Source: Rhizobacter sp. (GTDB taxonomy: Bacteria > Pseudomonadota > Gammaproteobacteria > Burkholderiales > Burkholderiaceae_C). Taken from it: 64,000 nucleotides of DNA. Position numbers and translations under genes: made by a program. Numbering within the stretch: position 1 is the stretch's first letter; each line of letters opens with the position of its first letter. Below the pieces are notes generated by a model, which saw only the letters and a program-made list of their open reading frames with translations, did no database searches and was not told the origin of the DNA. The DNA is taken from assembly GCA_019635355.1 (NCBI GenBank), contig JAHBZQ010000001.1, forward strand, positions 3,286,001 through 3,350,000. Direction: 5' to 3'. Positions 58,108 through 64,000 of the stretch are shown one piece after another.

Positions 58108-59801
58108 GAAGGTGTCAATGCAACAGCGGCTGCTGGCACAGCAGCTTCAGCGCGAAGCTTTTCTCCAAGATCAGGTAGGAACGCGCGCAAGTGGAGAGGA
58201 ATTTGTCCCAGTTCCCGTTTTGCCATCTCCTGGACTTTTTCGACATAACTCCCCTTCTTCATCTCAAAGAATCTCCCTAGATTGACCGTCAGATCCTTCT
58301 TGTTGAACATCTTCAAGATCAATATGAAGTCCCCAGAGGCTGCTGCTTCTTGTGCGTCTCGGAGCGCAGCAGCGTGAATGGCTTTCGGATCGATCTGCTT
58401 TTGAAATTTCTCGAATTCCGCGCTGTACTGATCGATGTCTATCTCAGCAGAACTGAATCGGCCAAGGGCTAGCGCGACTTTGTGTTGCGTGACTTCAATC
58501 GCGTGAACCGAGATTGAGCGATTGAACTCATCAAAAACAAAAGTTTGCACTTCTCGCAGAACCTTGGACTGGTCCAGCAGAAGTTGTTCGGCAACGGCCT
58601 GGATCACGTCGGGAATGAGATAAAGGTTCTCCACCTCCGCCACAAGCGGCACGTAGACACCGCCTCTCTCATAAGAAGCTATCTGCCCCTCTTCAAGGTA
58701 GTCTCGGTCAACGATGCCGAAGCATTGAAGATGGTGCAAGCCTCTCTGAGAGCGAAACATCTTGGTCGCCGCCACAACGTTGCTACATCCACCGATGGGT
58801 TTCACTGTGAACTGCGGAAAGGCGAGCCGATAGATAGCAGCGTCGTGAGAGCCATTTGTCCCTTCGACAAACAGCACGGGCTTCCTGCTACCAAGGACTT
58901 CTAAATAGACGTCCTCGGGAATCTCTTGCTGCTCCGGGACAAGAAACCAGTGGAAAGCGCCCTCACCGTAGCCGGTAACACACAACTTCGTTGCCCCTTG
59001 ACGATCGGCCGCAAACAAGAGGTCATGCGTTAGATAGACGAAAGTGCAATCGGGCCGTGCCTTCTCTATCGCATTCCACAGGAAGTCTTGGATCGCCTTG
59101 TGAAGATGAATTTCTGGCTCATCAACAACGATGATTGCACCTGAAGGTGCGCACAAGCATTGGCCGACGAGATAAAAAATGACACGCTCACCATCGCTCA
59201 GCGCGCGCGCAGAGTAAGGCTCTCCTGGCACTCCGACCGGACTCACGCGAATTTCGCCACTGTCAATGTTGAGAGAACGATGAGGAAGCACAGATTCCCA
59301 AAGAGTCTGCACCCTGCGCAACAAGGTATCTCCAACAGGATGCAGCTGCCCCGTCTGCCGTTGGTGTGCTTCATATTCCAAAAGCGCCGTGTAGCTTTCG
59401 GAAAAGAGAAGTGTGAGCAGTTTGTCGAAGTCGCTCAACGGCGCAGTTTCTGGATAGACCATGGACCCATACCGGGCCTGTTGGCGCAGTATGGCCTTGT
59501 TGCTTTCATACTGCTCTTGATTCCAGTTTTCTGGAACAGGTGCCCAATAAAACTGGTTGCGTGCAGCCTGCAACGCTATAGGGCTCGCGCTTTCCGGAAA
59601 TACCAGCGAACGTTGCGCTGCAATTCGGTGGACTCGATCTTTTTGCGGACTCTTGAATTCAAGCCATGAGCCCAGCCGGCTTTTGCCCGCTCCATTTGCC
59701 CCGATGACAACAACGCTCGTTTGACAGTCCACCAGCGTAGGGGGAGCTGTAGTCGACCCTGAAGCCGGAAACATGACCTCCCTTTGCGATGCTTTTGCCA
59801 T
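58104..59801 (-). CDS. AAA ATPase-DUF4435 (TOPRIM-like) single-chain protein, PARIS-like
   Basis: A 565-residue protein. The ATPase half (~1-300) has Walker A GANGAGKS (34-41), ABC-like 'ALSDGERVIFYLVGQ', Walker B 'AIIVVDEPEIHLH' (D227, E228) and H259 ('YLTHDLLFA'). The C-terminal half is DUF4435 with TOPRIM-like acids E313 ('VLFVEG'), D365 and D367 ('FGIVDRDYLEEG'), then 'PLVAEVENLYL'. In PARIS, AriA (AAA) and AriB (DUF4435) are usually separate; here one chain holds both. DNA is clearly lower in GC than neighbours, so it was probably acquired. The start at 59801 has GAGG six bases upstream. Confidence 0.8.
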   Translation of the reverse strand: MAKASQREVMFPASGSTTAPPTLVDCQTSVVVIGANGAGKSRLGSWLEFKSPQKDRVHRIAAQRSLVFPESASPIALQAARNQFYWAPVPENWNQEQYESNKAILRQQARYGSMVYPETAPLSDFDKLLTLLFSESYTALLEYEAHQRQTGQLHPVGDTLLRRVQTLWESVLPHRSLNIDSGEIRVSPVGVPGEPYSARALSDGERVIFYLVGQCLCAPSGAIIVVDEPEIHLHKAIQDFLWNAIEKARPDCTFVYLTHDLLFAADRQGATKLCVTGYGEGAFHWFLVPEQQEIPEDVYLEVLGSRKPVLFVEGTNGSHDAAIYRLAFPQFTVKPIGGCSNVVAATKMFRSQRGLHHLQCFGIVDRDYLEEGQIASYERGGVYVPLVAEVENLYLIPDVIQAVAEQLLLDQSKVLREVQTFVFDEFNRSISVHAIEVTQHKVALALGRFSSAEIDIDQYSAEFEKFQKQIDPKAIHAAALRDAQEAAASGDFILILKMFNKKDLTVNLGRFFEMKKGSYVEKVQEMAKRELGQIPLHLRAFLPDLGEKLRAEAAVPAAAVALTPS

Positions 59802-59899
59802 TTCGATCCTCGGTGTAGGGCAGTTCTTCAACGTCGGGATAACGTCAAATTTTCACGGATTTTTGCCATCCAAGATAGCCTAGGCCGTTTGCTCGAAGA

Positions 59900-60790
59900 C
59901 TAGAAATACGCCAGCAGCGCCTTCGCCGTCTCGGCGGGCGCTTCTTCGGGCACGAAGTGGCCGCTGGGCAGCGCCTCGCCGCTCACGCGGCCGGCGCACT
60001 GCGCCTGCCACAGCTCGATCGGCTTGAACATGCGGTGCACCACGCCGCGCGTGCCCCACAGCACCTGCGTGTCGCAGGCGATGCGCTCGCCGGCTGTGCG
60101 CGAGGCGCGGTCGTGTTCGAGGTCGATGCCGGCCGAGGCGCGGTAGTCCTCGCAGATGGCGTGGATGCTCTCGGGCACCACGAAGCAGCGTTCGTATTCG
60201 GCAATCGCCTCGGGCTCCAGGTAGCCCATGCCCGCGCTGCCCCAGCCGCCGAGCTTCCAGCGCAGGTAGAAGAGCGGATCGCCGCCGATCATGCGTTCGG
60301 GTAGCGGCGCGGGCTGGATCAGGTGGAACCAGTGGTAGTAGGCCGACGCGAATCGCATGTCGGTCGCGTCGTACATGTCGAGCGTGGGGGCGATGTCGAG
60401 CAGGCTGAGTTTCGTCACCGCCTCGCGGTGGTCGAGCGCCATGCGGTGCGCCACCCGGCCGCCGCGGTCATGGCCAACGAGGCCGAAGCGTTCATGGCCG
60501 AGCGCGCGCATCAGCGCCACCATGTCGGCGGCCATCGCACGCTTGCTGTAGGTGACATGCTCTTTGTCGCCGGGCGGCTTGGACGAATCGCCATAACCCC
60601 GCAGGTCGGGCATCACGAGGAAGAAGCGATCGCGTAAGCGCTGCGCCACACGGTGCCAGATCACGTGCGTCTGCGGGAAGCCGTGCAAGAGCAGCAAGGG
60701 CGGGCCGCCCGGCTTGCCGCCGGTGCGCGCAAAGATCTGCTGGCCGTTGACCTCGTACCGCTTCGCCTCGAAACCGTCGAACCATGCCAT
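59900..60790 (-). CDS. Haloacetate (fluoroacetate) dehalogenase-type alpha/beta hydrolase
   Basis: A 296-residue alpha/beta hydrolase. Residues known from Rhodopseudomonas fluoroacetate dehalogenase are present at a constant offset of two: nucleophile D108 ('GHDRGGRVAHR'), D132 ('LLDIAPT'), H278 ('SGHFVPEE'), carboxylate-binding R109 and R112, halide-binding H153, W154 (YYHWF) and a Tyr at 216 ('CEDYRASAG'). This suggests dehalogenation of haloacetates, possibly including fluoroacetate. The ATG at 60790 has GGAGG eight bases upstream. Confidence 0.85.
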   Translation of the reverse strand: MAWFDGFEAKRYEVNGQQIFARTGGKPGGPPLLLLHGFPQTHVIWHRVAQRLRDRFFLVMPDLRGYGDSSKPPGDKEHVTYSKRAMAADMVALMRALGHERFGLVGHDRGGRVAHRMALDHREAVTKLSLLDIAPTLDMYDATDMRFASAYYHWFHLIQPAPLPERMIGGDPLFYLRWKLGGWGSAGMGYLEPEAIAEYERCFVVPESIHAICEDYRASAGIDLEHDRASRTAGERIACDTQVLWGTRGVVHRMFKPIELWQAQCAGRVSGEALPSGHFVPEEAPAETAKALLAYF

Positions 60791-60846
60791 CGTGCTCACC
60801 TCCGGGGCTGCGATCTTGTCATGGGGCAGCTATCCTCGCGGCCTTC

Positions 60847-61056
60847 ATGTCGAACCCCATCACCACCGTGGCCGAGGCGCAGGCCATGTTCCACGCACTG
60901 CAGCAGCGCGCACAGGCCGCGGGCGTGAGCCTGCGCGTGCCGCCGCCCGAGCCCACCACCTGCTGCGGGCGCGGCTGCAATGGCTGCGTGTGGGAAGGCT
61001 GGTACGCCGCGGTCGACTACTGGCGCGAGGAAGCGCTGTTGCGGCTCGCGCCTTAA
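60847..61056 (+). CDS. Oxidoreductase-like domain protein (PF09791 type)
   Basis: A 69-residue protein with the Cys-rich motif 'TTCCGRGCNGCVWEGWYAAV', typical of the small oxidoreductase-like N-terminal domain family. Four cysteines (CC..GC..C) could bind a metal or a cluster. It starts at ATG 60847 and overlaps the convergent GAF gene by four bases. Function is unknown. Confidence 0.75.
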   Translation: MSNPITTVAEAQAMFHALQQRAQAAGVSLRVPPPEPTTCCGRGCNGCVWEGWYAAVDYWREEALLRLAP

Positions 61057-61610
61057 CGCTGCTTCGGCGGCTCCACCGGCGCGAGCGTCCACTCGGGCAC
61101 ACGCCGCCGGTCAGCGCTGTCGATCTTGCGGGCCACGAGCTGTGCGCACATGCGCAGGGTGTCGACGTCCTTGCGTCGCAGGTGCTCGTTGGGTGCGCTG
61201 CTGAAGCAGCAGAGCGTGCCGTAGGTCTGGCCGTCGGGCAGCACGATGGGCGTGCTGAGGTGCGCGCCGACGCGGAAGGGCGTCAGCGGCAGGTCGGGCA
61301 CCTTGGTCGCGTCATGCACCAGCTCCGGCAGCCGCCCATCGACCACGCGCAGGCAATAGCTCGACTCCAGCTCGCCGCTGTCGCCCACCTGCACTGGCGG
61401 TGCGGCCTGCGCCTTGTCGACGAAGCGCATCACCCGCTCGCCGTCGACGAACTCGGAGACGAAGACCACGTCCATGCCCAGCTTCTCGCGCAGCGAGTGC
61501 AGCACCTCGGGCACGGCACGGTCGATGTCGGCATCGGCGGTGTCGGCGGTCGCGACCAGCAGCTCGGAGACCTGCACGAAGAGGGCATCGAGGTCGAAAG
61601 GGTCAGCCAT
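61053..61610 (-). CDS. GAF domain protein
   Basis: A 185-residue protein with a GAF sensor domain: 'REKLGMDVVFVSEFVDGERV', 'LESSYCLRVVDGRLPELVHD', 'GAHLSTPIVLPDGQTYGTLC' and 'VDTLRMCAQLVARKI'. No output domain is attached, so it probably binds a small molecule and acts through a partner. The ligand is unknown. Confidence 0.85.
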   Translation of the reverse strand: MADPFDLDALFVQVSELLVATADTADADIDRAVPEVLHSLREKLGMDVVFVSEFVDGERVMRFVDKAQAAPPVQVGDSGELESSYCLRVVDGRLPELVHDATKVPDLPLTPFRVGAHLSTPIVLPDGQTYGTLCCFSSAPNEHLRRKDVDTLRMCAQLVARKIDSADRRRVPEWTLAPVEPPKQR

Positions 61611-61676
61611 GCCGCAAGGTTGCCACGGGTAGCCGCGCGCTGCGAAGCCCCAGACCTTCAGGGGACAATGCCGCGC

Positions 61677-62462
61677 ATGGCCGCCCTGCGCACCGTCCAC
61701 GCCACCCGCTACCTCACGCCGCTGCGCGAAGGCGGCTCGCTGCCGGCCATCGTCGAGGCCGACGACGACGGGCTCTACGTGCTCAAGTTCCGCGGCGCCG
61801 GGCAGGGCCCGAAGGCGCTGATCGCCGAACTCGTGGCCGGCGAGCTGGCCCGCACCCTCGGCCTGCCGGTGCCCGAGATCGTGCTGATGGAGCTCGACGC
61901 GGAGCTCGCCCGCACCGAGCCCGACCCGGAGATCCAGGACCTCATCCGCGCGAGCGGCGGCCTGAACCTCGCGCTCGACTACCTGCCCGCCTCCGTCACC
62001 TTCGACCCGCTGGCCGAGCGGCCCGACGGCGAGCTGGCCTCGCGCATCGTGTGGTTCGACGCGCTCATCACCAACATCGACCGCACGCCGCGCAATGCCA
62101 ACCTGCTGCTGTGGCACCGCGGGCTCTGGCTCATCGACCACGGCGCGGCGCTGTACTTCCACCACAGCTGGGACGACTTCCTGCAACGCGCGGCGAAGCC
62201 CTTCGTGCCGATCAAGGACCACGTGCTGCTGCCCTTTGCCAACCGCCTGCACGAAGTCGACGCCGCGATGGCCGCGGCGCTCACGCCGGAGCGCATCGCC
62301 GAGATCGTGGCGCTGATCCCGGAGGCGTGGCTGCTGCCCGACCCGTTCTTCTCCGGGCCCGATGCGCAGCGCCGCGCCTATGTCGACTACTTCAAGCGCC
62401 GGCTGCAGGCGCCGCGCGCGTTCATGGAGGAGGCCGCCCGTGCCCACGCTGCACACGTATGA
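61677..62462 (+). CDS. HipA-like kinase-fold protein (HipA_2 type)
   Basis: A 261-residue protein. It has 'REGGSLPAIVEADDDGLYVL' and 'KFRGAGQGPKALIAELVAGE', with 'FDALITNIDRTPRNANLLLW' (catalytic-loop D and N) and 'LIDHGAALYFH' (Mg-binding D). These are HipA-type kinase motifs. It lacks the usual HipB partner and is followed by a DUF3037 gene that overlaps it by 23 bases, a conserved pair. ATG 61668 is an alternative start. Kinase target unknown. Confidence 0.8.
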   Translation: MAALRTVHATRYLTPLREGGSLPAIVEADDDGLYVLKFRGAGQGPKALIAELVAGELARTLGLPVPEIVLMELDAELARTEPDPEIQDLIRASGGLNLALDYLPASVTFDPLAERPDGELASRIVWFDALITNIDRTPRNANLLLWHRGLWLIDHGAALYFHHSWDDFLQRAAKPFVPIKDHVLLPFANRLHEVDAAMAAALTPERIAEIVALIPEAWLLPDPFFSGPDAQRRAYVDYFKRRLQAPRAFMEEAARAHAAHV

Positions 62463-62838
62463 CTACGCCATCGTGCGGGTGGTGCCGCGCGTGGAGCGCG
62501 GCGAGTTCGTCAACGTCGGCGCGATCGTGTCGTGCAAGCGCGCGGGTTTTCTCAAGGCGCAGATCGAACTCGACGAGGCCCGCGCGCTGGCGCTGGCGCC
62601 GGGGCTCGACCTCGTGCCGGTGCGCGCCACGCTGCGGGCCATCCCCGACATCTGCGCCGGGGGCGAGGCGGCCGGGGCCTTGCGCCACCTGTCGCCGCGC
62701 GAGCGTTTCGACTGGCTGGTGGCACCGCGCAGCACGGTGATCCAGACCTCGCCGGTGCACACCGGCCGCTGCGACGACCTCGAGCTCGCGCTCGCAAAGC
62801 TGATCGGGCGCATGGTGCGGGTCGCGCCCGCGGGCTGA
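62440..62838 (+). CDS. DUF3037 family protein
   Basis: A 132-residue protein from a GTG start with GGAGG eight bases upstream. Family motifs are 'YDYAIVRVVPRVERGEFVNV', 'GAIVSCKRAGFLKAQIELD' and 'HLSPRERFDWLVAPRSTVIQ', ending 'SPVHTG'. DUF3037 genes regularly follow HipA_2-type genes, so the pair probably works together. Function is unknown. Confidence 0.85.
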   Translation: MPTLHTYDYAIVRVVPRVERGEFVNVGAIVSCKRAGFLKAQIELDEARALALAPGLDLVPVRATLRAIPDICAGGEAAGALRHLSPRERFDWLVAPRSTVIQTSPVHTGRCDDLELALAKLIGRMVRVAPAG

Positions 62839-62842
62839 CGGC

Positions 62843-63883
62843 TCAGGCGACGCGGATGCGCGGCTCGCCGGCCGTCAAGCGGCCGATCACGGCGGCATCG
62901 TCGAAGCCCGCGGCCGCGAAACGCGCGAGCACGGTGTCGGCCGCATCGGCCGCACACGACACGAGCAAGCCGCCGCTCGTCTGCGGGTCGGTGAGCAGCG
63001 CCTGCTGCCACGGCGCGATCGACGCCCCGAGCGCCACCTCGGCGCCGTAGCCGGCCCAGTTGCGCGCCGACGCGCCGGTGGCCATGCCCTCGCGTGCAAA
63101 CGCGGTGGCGGTGCCGATCAGCGGCACCTGCGCCATCTGCACGTCGGCCGCGAGCTTCGAGCCGCGGCACACCTCCAGCAGGTGGCCGAGCAGGCCGAAG
63201 CCGGTCACGTCGGTCATGGCATGCACGCCGTCGATTTCGGCCAGCACGCTGCCCACGCGGTTGAGCTGCGTGGTGTGGCGGATCATCTCTGCGTAGCCCT
63301 TGGCATCGAGCCGGCCCTTCTTCAGCGCGGCCGAGAGGATGCCCACTCCCAGCGGCTTGCCCAGCACCAGCACGTCGCCGTCTCGCGCATCGGCGTTACG
63401 GCGCACGCGTTGCGGGTGCACGAGGCCGAGGGCCACCAGGCCGTAGATCGGCTCCAGCACGTCGATCGAGTGGCCGCCCGCAATCGGGATGCCCGCCTCG
63501 CGGCACACGCTGGCGCCGCCTTCCAGGATGGCGCCGATCACCTCGAGCGGCAGCTTGTCGAGCGGCATGCCCACGAGCGCCAGCGCCATGATCGGCGTGC
63601 CGCCCATCGCGTAGATGTCGGAAATCGCGTTGGTGGCGGCGATGCGGCCGAAGTCGCGCGGGTCATCGACAATCGGCGTGAAGAAATCGGTGGTGGCCAC
63701 GAGCGCCTGCTGGTCGTTGAGGCGGTACACCGCGGCGTCGTCGGCGGTCTCGGTGCCCACCATCAGCTCCGGCGGGATCAGGCCCTGCGGCGCGCGCGAG
63801 AGGATGTCGGCCAGCACGCCCGGCGCGATCTTGCAGCCGCAGCCGCCACCGTGGGAGAAGGAAGTCAGCTTGATCGGGTCCAT
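62843..63883 (-). CDS. selD: Selenide, water dikinase SelD
   Basis: A 346-residue enzyme that makes selenophosphate from selenide and ATP. The N-terminus has 'SHGGGCGCK' with C15, C17 and K18, the catalytic residues (C17 and K20 in E. coli). There are 'DDAAVYRLNDQQALVATTDF', 'AISDIYAMGGTPIMALAL' and 'DPQTSGGLLVSC'. It uses Cys, not Sec. It is divergent from mnmH, starting 21 bases away. ATG 63913 is an alternative start overlapping mnmH. Confidence 0.95.
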   Translation of the reverse strand: MDPIKLTSFSHGGGCGCKIAPGVLADILSRAPQGLIPPELMVGTETADDAAVYRLNDQQALVATTDFFTPIVDDPRDFGRIAATNAISDIYAMGGTPIMALALVGMPLDKLPLEVIGAILEGGASVCREAGIPIAGGHSIDVLEPIYGLVALGLVHPQRVRRNADARDGDVLVLGKPLGVGILSAALKKGRLDAKGYAEMIRHTTQLNRVGSVLAEIDGVHAMTDVTGFGLLGHLLEVCRGSKLAADVQMAQVPLIGTATAFAREGMATGASARNWAGYGAEVALGASIAPWQQALLTDPQTSGGLLVSCAADAADTVLARFAAAGFDDAAVIGRLTAGEPRIRVA

Positions 63884-63904
63884 GCCCGAAGTGTCGACCA
63901 AAAC

Positions 63905-64000
63905 ATGAGCCATAAGCTGTACACCGTCGAAGACCTCAGCGAGTTCAGCGTCATCATCGACGCCCGCTCGCCGTCGGAGTTCGCGCTCGACCACATCCCC
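63905..64000 (+). CDS. mnmH: tRNA 2-selenouridine synthase MnmH (SelU), 5' part
   Basis: The first 32 codons of a rhodanese-domain protein are present ('DLSEFSVIIDARSPSEFALD' then HIP at the edge). This matches MnmH/SelU N-termini and it sits next to selD. MnmH replaces sulfur in tRNA 2-thiouridine with selenium using selenophosphate. The gene continues beyond the right edge. Confidence 0.85.
   Translation, partial: MSHKLYTVEDLSEFSVIIDARSPSEFALDHIP

Overview
The window is a high-GC chromosomal segment (by eye well above 65% G+C). It looks like a betaproteobacterium of the order Burkholderiales, probably the Rubrivivax/Leptothrix/Rhizobacter side. The reasons are the protein flavours (Bug-family tricarboxylate receptor, PhnF-PhnGHIJKLM layout, DUF4242 proteins, selD next to mnmH) and a dispersed palindromic repeat with the core TTCGACAAGCTCAGCCC, which is common in that order. 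No rRNA, tRNA, CRISPR array, integrase or transposase gene was seen.

Layout. 0-10 kb: DUF1513 protein, a winged-helix/TPR regulator, a mddA-VOC operon, two DUF4242 genes, an SDR, a P-type ATPase and an unusual MazG-PIN/NYN-histone-H1-like fusion. Three 11-bp-periodic direct repeats (CTGAT-N6-CTGAT) mark the DUF4242/SDR promoters and may be the binding sites of the winged-helix regulator. 10-20.5 kb: patatin-like lipase, then a complete carbon-phosphorus lyase locus (phnG-H-I-J-GNAT-K-L-M leftward; phnF-DUF1045-phnN rightward) around a short divergent promoter with a perfect palindrome. 20.5-23.8 kb: a URC-type uracil catabolism operon (URC1 GTP cyclohydrolase II-like, URC4/DUF1688, upp). 25-36.3 kb: a defence island with type I restriction-modification genes hsdR, hsdM, hsdS, a DUF1016/YhcG nuclease between hsdM and hsdS, an AAA ATPase + HNH nuclease pair (Septu-like layout) and a frameshifted NucS-like nuclease.

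36-50 kb: small secreted and membrane proteins, YjbQ, a zeta-toxin module, hpd with a VOC partner, a Baeyer-Villiger monooxygenase divergent from a zinc alcohol dehydrogenase, a CDF transporter, a FadE-like acyl-CoA dehydrogenase, a solitary ATP synthase c-subunit gene and a Bug receptor. 50-64 kb: cytosine deaminase-like amidohydrolase, GST, LuxR-type response regulator, GltB-like FMN protein, a MITE-like element with 33-bp perfect terminal inverted repeats, a META-domain protein, two tandem branched-chain-type binding proteins, a lower-GC single-gene AAA-DUF4435 protein (PARIS-like), a fluoroacetate-dehalogenase-type hydrolase, a GAF protein, a HipA-like/DUF3037 pair, selD, and the start of mnmH.

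How the parts may work together: the phn locus supplies phosphate from phosphonates under PhnF control. The URC operon, with the cytosine deaminase-like enzyme 27 kb away, could feed nitrogen from pyrimidines. The hsd island and the AAA-DUF4435 gene are probably anti-phage. The most novel-looking items are the composite defence island, the MazG-NYN-H1 fusion, the AAA-DUF4435 gene, the 11-bp-periodic regulatory repeats, the MITE, and the palindromic repeats inserted inside phnI and phnL.
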